A stretch of 64,000 nt of DNA, taken from positions 16,751 to 80,750 of the forward strand of contig NZ_MUXN01000037.1 of assembly GCF_001995215.1 (NCBI RefSeq). Direction: 5' to 3'. A model generated the notes under the pieces. It saw only the letters and a program-made list of their open reading frames with translations. It was not told the origin of the DNA and did no database searches. The DNA comes from Amycolatopsis azurea DSM 43854. GTDB taxonomy: Bacteria > Actinomycetota > Actinomycetes > Mycobacteriales > Pseudonocardiaceae. This document shows, piece by piece, positions 41,850 to 50,900 of the stretch. A program made the translations under genes and the position numbers. How positions within the stretch are numbered: position 1 is the stretch's first letter; each line of letters starts with the position of its first letter.

Positions 41850-41959
41850 GTACGACTGTACGAAATTTAACGTACTATCGAGCGGAGCGGAACCCGAGTC
41901 CCGAGATCGGTTCGAGAGTTGACGTACTGTAATCGTAGGACGACCGTACGATAGTGCGC
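41850..41959. promoter_or_regulatory. ArsR/DHA2 divergent promoter with repeated GTACxATxG motifs
   Basis: CGTACTATCG (41871-41880) and CGATAGTGCG (41950-41959) form an inverted pair with one mismatch. Related GTACGACTGTACG (41850-41862) and CGTACTGTAATCGTA lie in the same gap. These are likely operators of the adjacent ArsR-type repressor. Confidence 0.55.
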
Positions 41960-41990
41960 GTTCGGCCGCACAATCGTCTACACTCGCGGC

Positions 41991-42338
41991 ATGATTGCCC
42001 AGCACCCCGAACGTGACCAGATCCGACTGGAGAACGTGCTCGCGGCCTTGGGCAACCCCATCCGGCTCAACATCGTCCGGATCCTCGCCCAGCGCGGTGA
42101 GCAGGCCTGCGGGACAGTCGGCGCCGACCTCGACGCCACGATGTCGAAGTCGACCCTGACCCACCACTGGCGGGTACTGAGGGACTCCGGCGTGATCTGG
42201 CAGCGCCCCGCGGGACGCGAGAACCTGCTCTCGTTGCGCACCGAAGACCTCGCCGAGCGCTACCCGGGCCTGCTGGCGTCGATCCTCGGCTGCGAACAGG
42301 AGTCCGAGAAGACTTCGCTGGCCGCTTCGGCGGGCTGA
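41991..42338 (+). CDS. ArsR-type winged-helix regulator
   Basis: 115 residues. Winged helix: LENVLAALGNPIRLNIVRILAQRG, then MSKSTLTHHWRVLRDSGVIWQRPAGRENLLSLR. No CxC metal-binding pair in the recognition helix, so metal sensing is unlikely; members of this subgroup repress MFS exporters. Divergent from the DHA2 gene. Confidence 0.85.
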   Translation: MIAQHPERDQIRLENVLAALGNPIRLNIVRILAQRGEQACGTVGADLDATMSKSTLTHHWRVLRDSGVIWQRPAGRENLLSLRTEDLAERYPGLLASILGCEQESEKTSLAASAG

Positions 42339-42524
42339 GCAAAGGGCACTCGCTGCCTTGGCGCGGGTTGCGCGATCTGGTTGAGGGATGGGACGATCAC
42401 GAAGTCAGCCTGTGACGAGAGGAGGTGCGGTCGAGATGTTCACTCATGAGAAGCCCGCGCCTCATCGTCGGCACCGCTGACCTGCTGTGGCTTTGGGGCG
42501 CATTCATCCACTTTGGAGAGTGCG

Positions 42525-42908
42525 ATGGTCGCGAACATTCACAACATCACCTTCGATACGACCGGTGATCCGTACGAGCTGGCGCGATTCTGGTCGGTTG
42601 CGGTCGGCCGCCCGATGCGCGTCGAGGACGAACCTGGCGACCCCGAGGTGTCGCTGACCGCCGAGGGACAGCCGACGATGCTGTTCATCCGAGTACCTGA
42701 GGGCAAGGCGGCGAAGAACCGCGTACACCTCGATCTGCAACCTCAGGATCGCACCCGGGACGAAGAGGTCGACCGACTGATCGGTGTCGGCGCGAAGATC
42801 TTCGAGGATCACCGCCGGCCGGACGGCACCGGCTGGGTCACGCTCACGGACCCGGCAGGCAACGAGTTCTGCGTGGAACGCAGCGCCGCCGAACGAGCCG
42901 CCACGTAA
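42525..42908 (+). CDS. VOC/glyoxalase-like protein
   Basis: 127 residues from ATG 42525 with GGAGAG ahead. Two beta-alpha-beta-beta-beta modules with FDTTGDPYELARFWSVAVGRP, NRVHLDLQPQDRTRDEEVDRLIGVGA and the terminal TLTDPAGNEFCVE. This is the glyoxalase_6 subtype common in actinobacteria; a binding or resistance role is as likely as catalysis. A 14-codon frame with a good SD (42436-42480) lies upstream, of unknown meaning. Confidence 0.8.
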   Translation: MVANIHNITFDTTGDPYELARFWSVAVGRPMRVEDEPGDPEVSLTAEGQPTMLFIRVPEGKAAKNRVHLDLQPQDRTRDEEVDRLIGVGAKIFEDHRRPDGTGWVTLTDPAGNEFCVERSAAERAAT

Positions 42909-43071
42909 CACCGGCTGGGGGCGGTCCGCGCCGGTGCGGCAGGTGTTTGCGTGATGTGACAATCCGACCTTGATTTCGAGGGCCCGGTTTGTGGTGGATT
43001 CACGTAGTCGGGTACAGCGACGTCCTGACACGCTTGCCGCACCAGCAGGAAATCTCCCAGAAGGAATTCTC

Positions 43072-43581
43072 ATGTCCCAAGAACCTATTAGGTCAGCGCG
43101 CTTCGCCCGGTCCGGTGTGGCGGCGCTAGTGACACTGCTCGCCATTTTCGGGTTGGTGGTCGGCGCGGGTCCGGCGCAAGCCGGTTCGCCCGCCTCCGTG
43201 GGCAAGACCAAGTCCATCACCGTGCCGATGGACCTGCAGGACAAAGGCGACGTGACCACCAACACCACCGTGACCGGCACCTGTGGCTCGATCAGCCTCG
43301 ACATCTCACTCGTCGGCAACGGCGAGCTGGATCTCAAATTCGGTTACCGGAGCACACAGGGGCCGGTGCGTTCGCACAACATGGTCGGCGTGTACGCGAA
43401 TGCCCCCACATTCGTGATCGGCTCTTTCGGCGATGTGGGTTTCCCGAACCTCGCGGAATTCGAAACCACGGATACGGTCGACATCGGAAGCCCCGCGGTT
43501 CCGACGGCGGTCTTGACCGTGCGGGTCCTCACCCCGAACGGCCCGTGCTTCGGCGTCGTCGGCGATTTGCTCGGAAATTAG
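43072..43581 (+). CDS. Secreted hypothetical protein
   Basis: 169 residues from ATG 43072 with AAGGA ahead. Signal peptide about 1-38 (...GPAQAGS). The mature part is beta-rich with two Cys (GTCGS, GPCFG) and Thr/Asn-rich strands, suggesting a small disulphide-bonded beta-sandwich. Not recognised. The last 4 bp overlap the end of the convergent XRE regulator. Confidence 0.6.
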   Translation: MSQEPIRSARFARSGVAALVTLLAIFGLVVGAGPAQAGSPASVGKTKSITVPMDLQDKGDVTTNTTVTGTCGSISLDISLVGNGELDLKFGYRSTQGPVRSHNMVGVYANAPTFVIGSFGDVGFPNLAEFETTDTVDIGSPAVPTAVLTVRVLTPNGPCFGVVGDLLGN

Positions 43582-44468
43582 CCACCTGATCCGGCGGGCA
43601 ACCTGGAGACAGCCGGGTTGCCCGCCCATGACGCCAAGAGGGCCAGACCATCCGCAGCCGCGGTGCCGGCGGGCGCGGTGTAGACGGTCAGGAGCAGGCC
43701 GGGATCGGCCGGCAACTCCATCGATTCGACGTCCAGGTCGAGCCGGCCCACGACCGGATGGTGCAGGCGCTTGCGCCCGGACCGGTGGAGGCGAACGTCC
43801 TGAGATGCCCATCGCTGCCGAAAGAGTTCACTGCGTGTCGATAATTCACCGACCAGAGTGATCAGCTCCTCGTCGTGCGGATTGCGCCCGGCTTCCATGC
43901 GTAGCTTCGCGGCCACATCGCAGGCGATGCGGTCATAGTCGACGAAGAACGTTTCTGCCGCTTCGGGATCCAGGTACACGAACCGCGCGGTGTTCGCCGG
44001 TCGTCGTGCGTCGGTCAGGACCGGTGAATACAGCGCGCGGGCAAGGTGATTCGTGGCCAGCACGTCATAACGGCCGTTGCAGATCCACGCCGGCACATCA
44101 GTGATGGCATCGAGCACCTGCTGAAGCGGCGGACGCACCGTCGCGGTGGGTCGCCGTCGGCGTGGACCGCCGGGCGCCCTGGACTGCCGCGCGAGGTGGA
44201 AGAGGTGATCGCGCTCGGCCTCGTCAAGCTGCAAGGCAGAGGCCACCGCGTCGAGCACCCCGTCAGAGGTGCCGGCGAGGCTGCCGCGCTCCATCCGCAC
44301 GTAGTAGTCGACCGATACCCCTGCCAGGAGAGCCACCTCTTCGCGACGCAGACCTTTGACCCGGCGGTTGCCACCGTAGGCGGGCAGTCCGGCCCGCTCG
44401 GGCGTGATCCGCGCGCGACGCGAGCGGAGGAACTCCTTGATCTCGGTGCGCGGATCGATCTTGGTCAC
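43578..44468 (-). CDS. XRE-type regulator with MmyB-like ligand domain
   Basis: 296 residues from GTG. Helix-turn-helix at about 35-75 (RVKGLRREEVALLAGVSVDYYVRMERG); C-terminal MmyB-like PAS-fold domain (about 105-285) with PAWICNGRYDVLATNHLARALY and VGELSTRSELFRQRWASQDV, where relatives bind a fatty-acid-like ligand. It lies 51 bp downstream of the SDR gene on the same strand; this regulator type commonly controls a neighbouring SDR. Confidence 0.85.
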   Translation of the reverse strand: MTKIDPRTEIKEFLRSRRARITPERAGLPAYGGNRRVKGLRREEVALLAGVSVDYYVRMERGSLAGTSDGVLDAVASALQLDEAERDHLFHLARQSRAPGGPRRRRPTATVRPPLQQVLDAITDVPAWICNGRYDVLATNHLARALYSPVLTDARRPANTARFVYLDPEAAETFFVDYDRIACDVAAKLRMEAGRNPHDEELITLVGELSTRSELFRQRWASQDVRLHRSGRKRLHHPVVGRLDLDVESMELPADPGLLLTVYTAPAGTAAADGLALLASWAGNPAVSRLPAGSGG

Positions 44469-44519
44469 CCCTTCACCCTAGGCTCTGTCCGCAGGCGGAG
44501 GGAGGTTCTGCTGGTACCC

Positions 44520-45323
44520 CTAAGTGCCTGTCGCGGTCGTGGCGATGCCGCCGTCGACCGGGATGATGGTGCCCGTGAGGTAGGACCCGGCCCGGCTGGC
44601 GAGGAACACGGCGATGCCTGCCATGTCGTCGTCGCGGCCGAGCCTGCGCAGAGGGGCCTTCGCCGCGATCGTGTCGCCGACGGCCTCGAGCGTGGCCGCC
44701 ATCATCTGCGACGGGAACGGTCCTGGGGCCACCGCGTTCACCGTGACGTGCTGGGGGCCCAGTTCCCTGGCCAGCACCCTGGTGAGTTGGTGGAGCCCCG
44801 CTTTGCTGCTGGCGTAGGAGTAGTTGGGCGACTCGGCGACGTGGACGGCGGCGATACTGCCGATGTTGATGATCCGCGCGGGATCATCGGCGGTGCCCGC
44901 CCTGCGAAGCGCGGGGAGCAGCGCCTGCACCAGCCAGAACGGCGACTTGAGGTTGAGGTCGATCACTGAGTCCCAGGCCTCGTCCGGAAACGTCTCCAGC
45001 GGCTCGCGCCACATCGCTCCCGCGTTGTTGACGAGGATGTCCAGGCGTTTCGAGTCGGCCTCGACCAGATCGGCGAGGCGCTGACACTCCTCGTGCCTGG
45101 ACAGGTCGGCGGGGATTGCTTGAACATCGCCGAATTCGGACAGCAGATGCTGCGCCTCCGCGCACGCGTCGGCCTTGCGTGAGCTGACAACGACGCGAGC
45201 GCCCGCCTGGAGAAGGCCGCGCGCAATCATCAGCCCAATTCCCCTGGTGCCGCCAGTGACAAGTGCGTACTTCCCAGTCAGATCGAAAAGGTCTGTGTGA
45301 GGGATGGACTGGCTTTCCGCCAT
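44520..45323 (-). CDS. SDR family oxidoreductase (RhlG/FabG-like)
   Basis: 267 residues from ATG 45323. TGGTRGIG nucleotide motif (about 22-29), NNAG (about 98), Ser in INIGSIAA, catalytic YSYASSKAGLH with Tyr-x3-Lys, and C-terminal GTIIPVDGG. A full catalytic set, unlike the SDR at 21581. Upstream of the XRE regulator gene, probably in one transcript. Confidence 0.87.
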   Translation of the reverse strand: MAESQSIPHTDLFDLTGKYALVTGGTRGIGLMIARGLLQAGARVVVSSRKADACAEAQHLLSEFGDVQAIPADLSRHEECQRLADLVEADSKRLDILVNNAGAMWREPLETFPDEAWDSVIDLNLKSPFWLVQALLPALRRAGTADDPARIINIGSIAAVHVAESPNYSYASSKAGLHQLTRVLARELGPQHVTVNAVAPGPFPSQMMAATLEAVGDTIAAKAPLRRLGRDDDMAGIAVFLASRAGSYLTGTIIPVDGGIATTATGT

Positions 45324-45629
45324 GGGTATTCGTTCCTTCCATCGTGGAAGCAATGTGGTGGGGTAAAGCTGCCGGTTTAGTCGGAGTGTTGTCGGCGCTT
45401 TCGTTCCGCTCAAACAGGTTGACAGGTGTCCTGGACGTCCGGGAGACCCTGGTGATACAGGTACTGTGAGAGCCACCTTCGCCTGATGTGCTGACAACCC
45501 CGGTAGGGGCGTGCACGGATCTCGGCGGCCGACGGCTTTTGATCACTCGTCAGGTTGACTCCGGTTGTGCCGGTGGCCGTGCGGCACTGGACTGGTCGTA
45601 CATATCCAGTCTCTTCAGGACGGAAGGAC
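45324..45629. other. Divergent promoter region, SDR / S1 protease
   Basis: 306 bp between divergently transcribed genes. It should contain both promoters; AAGGA at about 45623 serves the protease. No palindrome or RNA gene stood out. Confidence 0.45.
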
Positions 45630-46310
45630 ATGACCATGTTCGGCTGCTCTCGCCGCAAGCTGGCCGGGGTGCTGATTTCCTCGGCTGTGGCCATTTTGCT
45701 GGCCTGCCCGGTCGTTTCCGCGGCACCGTCTGCGGTCGGTGCGGCGCGGCAGTCGACACTGAAGGGCGGTGATGCGATGTACACCGTCTCGCCGGGACCC
45801 GGCCGTGAACCGTATTACTGCTCAGCGGGGTTCGCGATCCTCGTCAAGGACGTCCGGTACATCCTCACGGCCGGCCACTGCACCGAACACGGGCTGGATT
45901 GGGAAGGCATCGGCCCCAATGTGGACACCCACTTCCCGGTGACCGATTACGGCCGCATCCGGGACCTCTCCGGCTCCGGGCCCAGCCAAGTCGATCTGTA
46001 CGACGGCCGCACCCAGCGGATCCTTCGCGCGGGTATCCCGCAGGTGGGGCAAACGGTGTGCAAGAGCGGCATGACCACGAAGAAGACGTGCGGAAAGGTC
46101 CTCGGCCTCAACCAGACCGTGAACTACGGCAAGGACAAACAGGTCATCGGGACGATCGCCACCGACATCCCCATCGGAAGCGGCGACAGCGGTGGCCCGT
46201 TGTTCTACGGCGGTGTCGGCTACGGAGTGCTGTCCGGCGGGAACAGCCAAGTCAGCTTCTACCAGCCACTACGGACCGTGCTCACCGCCTACGGCGCCAC
46301 CCTCGCCTGA
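45630..46310 (+). CDS. Secreted S1 family serine protease, no pro-region
   Basis: 226 residues from ATG 45630 (a second ATG is two codons on) with GGAAGGA ahead. Signal peptide about 1-32, then directly the chymotrypsin fold: H83 (TAGHC), D106 (TDYGRI), S187 (GDSGGP). Unlike the protease at 11229 it lacks a long pro-domain, so folding must differ. Two Cys pairs are in place. A perfect 16-bp-arm hairpin lies 68 bp downstream. Confidence 0.85.
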   Translation: MTMFGCSRRKLAGVLISSAVAILLACPVVSAAPSAVGAARQSTLKGGDAMYTVSPGPGREPYYCSAGFAILVKDVRYILTAGHCTEHGLDWEGIGPNVDTHFPVTDYGRIRDLSGSGPSQVDLYDGRTQRILRAGIPQVGQTVCKSGMTTKKTCGKVLGLNQTVNYGKDKQVIGTIATDIPIGSGDSGGPLFYGGVGYGVLSGGNSQVSFYQPLRTVLTAYGATLA

Positions 46311-46377
46311 AAGGAAGACACCCAAGTCGCCGTGCGCGACCCCTCCCATTCGGCGTGCCCAAACACTACAAAGCACG

Positions 46378-46414
46378 CAGGTGGATATCCGGGGGATTCC
46401 CGGATATCCACCTG
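46378..46414. terminator. Perfect 16-bp-arm hairpin
   Basis: CAGGTGGATATCCGGG (46378-46393), 5-nt loop, exact complement at 46399-46414. It follows the S1 protease gene and separates it from the decayed beta-lactamase-like sequence. No T-run, but stem strength would favour termination. Confidence 0.65.
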
Positions 46415-46557
46415 CCGTCCGACCATCCCGAGGGACTCGTCGCGCACGCCCGGAGGCCTTCGGCAGCAAGGCTTTCGCTTCTTCTGTCGCCGCTCTGGCG
46501 GCTGATGACCAGTGCCCATTCGAAGCACTTCCGTGCGTCTTCTTGCCGTGGGAGGTG

Positions 46558-47232
46558 CTCGTCCGCCCGCACGCCGTCGGGCACGCGGTCACGGACGGGA
46601 GGCCCGAGGTGTCCCGTTCGCTGGGCATCAACCGGGCAGGGAACCCGGCGGGCGGGCTGTGGTCCTCGGCCCGCGATCAACTCCGCTGGGCGCGGTTCTT
46701 CCTCTCGGGTGACACGAGCGGATCGCGGCCCATCAGCGACGCGGGACGGGGCGCGCTGATCCGGCCGCAGCGACCGGCCGCCCTGGGGTTCGAAGAAGTC
46801 GGGCTGTCGTGGCTGCGCACCCGGCACGGCGACACCGACCTGGTCCGCCACGGCGGTAACGTCAGTTTCCTTCAAGTGTCGGAATTCGCGATGATCCCGG
46901 AGCGGGGATTCGCCGTCACGGTGCTGACGAACAGCGGAGGCGGCGGGGCCTTGGGCGCCGCGGTCCTGCACTGGGCGACCGAGCACATCGCGCACGTGGC
47001 TCCTCCGGCACCACGGCGAGTCGTCGGCTCTCCGGCGGGCCGCCTCGCCGACTACATCGGACGGTTCGAAACCGGCGATCTCGCCATCGACGTCACCCTG
47101 TCCGGCGGCGCGCTGCGAGCGCAGATGGTGCTTCCCGACGACGCGGGAGTGACCGGGCCCCCGCCCTTCGAGATCGCGTTCGTGGACGACGACGTCTTCG
47201 CCCGTGCGGTGGACACCCGCCACCGCAGCTGA
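46558..47232 (+). pseudogene. C-terminal remnant of a serine hydrolase / class C beta-lactamase family gene
   Basis: From about 46558 the frame reads as the second half of a beta-lactamase-family protein: HAVTDGRPEVSRSL, NPAGGLWSSARDQLRWARFFL, RHGGNVSFLQVSEFAMIPE (the KTG-equivalent HGG) and a lipocalin-like tail. The SxxK and YxN regions that should precede it are absent; upstream sequence in frame is not homologous. The ORF has no proper start. Read as a 5'-deleted gene. Confidence 0.65.
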
Positions 47233-47239
47233 TGGTCGC

Positions 47240-47332
47240 GGGTCCTGCCCGGTCATCCTCGCCACCTACGAGATCGTCTGCTCGAAGTACGCCGACCCCG
47301 AGGTCACCGAGGTCGCCAAGGCCATCGCCTGA
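47240..47332 (+). pseudogene. pstS: C-terminal scrap of pstS (phosphate-binding protein)
   Basis: The frame ending in TGA at 47330-47332 reads VILATYEIVCSKYADPE followed by VTEVAKAIA, the conserved C-terminal strand-helix of PstS (usual form VTYEIVC-x-KY). It begins only 8 bp after the beta-lactamase remnant, and the preceding ~340 residues of PstS are missing. Two different genes' tails are thus joined at a deletion scar. Confidence 0.6.
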
Positions 47333-47436
47333 CCCTGAACGCCGGGTCGCTCGTCGTGATGAGTGTAAGGAGGGCTCGGAGGGGGTATCAGGACTCGTTT
47401 CGTCAGCTCGTTGCCCAGTGAACCGGAGGTCCCACG

Positions 47437-47625
47437 ATGCCCCCGAGATCCGATTCCCCGCCGTCGTCGGACGTCGTCGCCCAGGCACTGAAGGTGCTCG
47501 TCTCCCAAGGCTTGGCCGGGCAAGCGGCGCACGCGACCTTGAGAACGATGGCGCGGGAACGGGGACTTTCGGTGACGTGCTGTGCCGCGCTCATCGTGTC
47601 CGCGCTCGACGGGCGGGTGAACTGA
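47437..47625 (+). CDS. Short ANTAR-like protein
   Basis: 62 residues from ATG with GGAGG ahead. The C-terminal three-helix bundle of ANTAR domains is recognisable (VAQALKVLVSQGLAGQAAHATLRTMARERGLSV then AALIVSAL), but there is no GAF or receiver partner and the first ANTAR helix is short. ANTAR proteins bind paired-hexaloop RNAs to prevent termination. It overlaps the following gene by one base (TGATG). Confidence 0.55.
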   Translation: MPPRSDSPPSSDVVAQALKVLVSQGLAGQAAHATLRTMARERGLSVTCCAALIVSALDGRVN

Positions 47626-47822
47626 TGGATCTCGCCGAAAGGCCGCCTCGTGTGAGAGAGGCCGAGCAGTCGGAGACGGCGGTGGTGGGTGGAGGCGTCC
47701 TGGTCGCCGTCGGTCCGGTCGTCGTGTTCTTCACCTGGTGGTCATGGTGGACGGTGGTCGGCATCGTGCTCACCGCGGCCGGTGCTCTGTGGCTCGGCCG
47801 GGCCGATGAGCAGTACGGGTGA
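47625..47822 (+). CDS. Small membrane protein, two spans
   Basis: 65 residues from ATG overlapping the ANTAR-like stop. An acidic N-terminus, then two hydrophobic helices with a Trp-rich link (VVVFFTWWSWWTVVGIVLTAAGALWL). Not recognised. Its coupling to the ANTAR-like gene and its position ahead of the large sensor suggest one locus. Confidence 0.55.
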   Translation: MDLAERPPRVREAEQSETAVVGGGVLVAVGPVVVFFTWWSWWTVVGIVLTAAGALWLGRADEQYG

Positions 47823-47953
47823 GCACAGGGAAAGATGTGTGAAGCGGTGTCGCCGTCGGTGGCCACGACGGCGATGAGGTGGCCCGGACGGGGCTGGAAC
47901 TGCCGGGGATAGTGCCGGCCCCGGTGTGAGGGTTGGACAGGAAAGAGCGTCGA

Positions 47954-50900
47954 ATGCCTTCAGCGGAGGCCGGAAGAGGCCGGATCGATGTGTTCGCCGC
48001 GGACGGCGAGGTCGGCCGTGACCTGGCCGAGGTGGACTGGACGGCCACTCCGCTCGGCCGGCCGGACGGGTGGCCACTGAGCCTGCGGACGGCCGTGGGC
48101 ATCCTCCTGTCTTCACGGTTCTCCATGTGGATGGCGTGGGGCCCGGAGCTCACCTTCTTCTGCAACTCCGCCTACCGGCACAACACCTTGGGACGGAAGT
48201 ACCCGTGGGCTCTCGGCCGCCCGGCGAACGAGGTGTGGTCGGAGATCTGGGACGACATCGGCCCGCGCATCGAAACCGTGTTGTCCACCGGCAAGGCGAC
48301 GTGGGACGAGGGACTGCTGCTGTTTCTTGAGCGCTCGGGATACCTGGAGGAGAGCTACCACACGTTCTCCTACAGCCCGCTGTGTGACGACAGCGGCCGG
48401 GTCGTCGGCATGTTGTGCGTGGTGAGCGAGGAGACCGACCGGATCATCGGCGAGCGCCGGATGGCGACCCTGCGCGATCTCGGCTCGGATCCCAGCGTGA
48501 TCACCACCGAGGACGAGGTGCTCGCGTTCGCGGTCCGCCAGCTCAACCGGAACACCCGCGACCTGCCCTTCACCCTGATCTATCTGTTCGAGGACGGCGG
48601 CCCGGCGCGACTGGCGGCTTCGACCGGGCTCGCGGATGACCTCGCGGTGCCTCTGCTGGAGTTGCCGGTGGAGCAGCTGGCCGAGGGCGGAGCCGTGCTG
48701 ATCGGTCTTGACGAGGCCAGGACGACCGAACTGCCCGCAGGGGCGTGGCCCGAGCCGCCCAACCAGGCTCTGGTCATTCCGCTGCGGCAGCAGGGCGGTG
48801 TGCCCCACGGGTTTCTGGTGGCGGGGTTGAACCGGTATCGCGACCTCGACGACGGCTACCGCGGCTTCGTGGAACTGGTGGCGGCGCATATCGCCGCGGG
48901 GATCGTCAGCGCCCGCAGTCACCAGGCGCAGCAGCGTCGGGCGGAGGAGCTCGCGGAGCTGGACCGGGCGAAGACGGCCTTCTTCTCGAACATCAGCCAC
49001 GAGTTCCGCACGCCGCTCACCTTGATCATGGGGCCGGTGCAGGAACTGCTCTCGAACGCGCCCGGCCTGGACGACGCGGCCCGCGCGGATCTGGAAGTCG
49101 TCCGCCGCAACGGTTCCCGGCTGAGCAAGCTGGTCAACACGCTGCTGGACTTCTCCCGGATCGAGGCCGGGCGGATGCAAGCCTGCTTCGAACCGGTGGA
49201 TCTCGCGGCCGTCACCGCGGAACTGGCGAGTGTTTTCCAGTCGGCGGTCGAGCGGGCGGGCCTGCGCTTCACCGTCGAATGCCCGCCGCTGGGTGAGCCG
49301 GTGTACGTGGACCTCGCCTTGTGGGAGAAGGTCGTCTTCAATCTCTTGAGCAACGCGGTGAAGTTCACTTTCGAAGGTGCCATAACGGTCACCGTGGCCA
49401 AGGACGCGAGGGCGGCGACCGTCGCCGTCTCCGACACCGGCGTCGGGGTGCCCGCCAAGGAGGTACCTCGCCTGTTCGAGCGGTTCCACCGGATCGAGAA
49501 CACCCGCGCCCGCTCCCACGAGGGCAGCGGGATAGGTCTCGCGCTGGTGCGGGAACTCGTGGAACTGCACGGCGGCACGATCACCGGTGACAGCGTCGAA
49601 GGCGTGGGGACGACGTTCACCGTCCGGCTGCCCTTCGGGTCGGCTCACCTTCCCGCCGACTCGCTGACCGCATCGAGTGGTCGTGCCGGCACCGCCGCCA
49701 CGGCCGAACCGTATGCGCTGGAGGCCCGGAGATGGTCCTCCGGCGACCCGGCCCCCGAAATCGCCGAGGCCGACCGTGCCTCGACGCAGCGGCAGTCCAC
49801 CCCCGCAAGGGTCGTGATCGCCGACGACAACGCCGACATGCGCGAGTACCTGACCCGTCTCGTCACCGGCGCGGGCTACGTGGTCGAAGCCGTCGCCGAC
49901 GGTGACGAAGCGATGGGCGCCGTGCGTGCGGAGCCGCCGGACCTCGTCATCAGCGATGTGATGATGCCCGGTCTCGACGGGCTGGGTCTGGTCGAAAGGC
50001 TGCGCGGTGAACCGCGCACCGCCGCGGTACCCGTCCTGCTGCTCTCGGCACGGGCCGGGCAGGAAGCCTCCATCGAAGGACTGCAGGCCGGCGCCGACGA
50101 CTACCTCGTCAAGCCGTTCGCCTCCGCCGAGTTGCTGGCCCGTGTCCGGGCGAACGTCGAACTGGCCCGGCTGCGCACACGGTCCGCCCGGTGGCGTGCG
50201 GCTCTGATCGACTCGCTGCAGGAAGCGTTCTTCGTCTGTGACGAAGGCGGAGCGGTCGTCGAGATCAACAGCGCGTTCGCCGACATCCTCGGCTACGGCC
50301 CGAGAGGCCTGCCGTACCGGCCTGCCCACCCGTGGTGGCCGGACGCGAGCACCGATCCCGACCTGTACCGCCTCGTCTCCGACGCCTTCGAAACGGTGTT
50401 GCGCGATCGGCGCGGCAGCTGCACCATTCCTGTCGCGCACCGTGACGGGCATCGGCTGTGGGTCACGGCCAGCTTCAGCCGGGTCGAAGATCCCGAAACC
50501 GGCAGACACGTCACGGTCGGCACGTTCCGTGACGTGACCGCTGAGCATTACGCGATACAGCGCCAAAGCGTGCTGTCCGCCTTGAACCAGCAGCTCGCCC
50601 AGGCGGATTCCGTCGGCGAGGCACTGGTCACCTCGCTGGCCGAACTCCGCCGGGTCTGGAAGGCGCGCCGGGTTCTGGCGGTTCTCTTTCCCTCCCACAC
50701 CGCCGAGCCGGTGATCGTCGGTGAGCAGGGCGGCTGGGAGGACCTGCCTCCTGGCGTCCGGCACAGCGTCACGGCTCTGCGCGACTCCGAAACGCTGAGT
50801 GCCGTGGCAGGGAAGCCCGGTACGGCGGGGATCTCGCTCCAGCACCCTGACGGTGTCCTCGTCGTGTGGCTCGAACTGGCCGAATCACGGCCGATCACCC

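Noticed and set aside
42436..42480. 14-codon ORF with a strong GAGGAGG site ahead of the VOC gene
   Set aside because: Could be a leader peptide, but there is no attenuator-like hairpin and no residue bias. Length is within chance.
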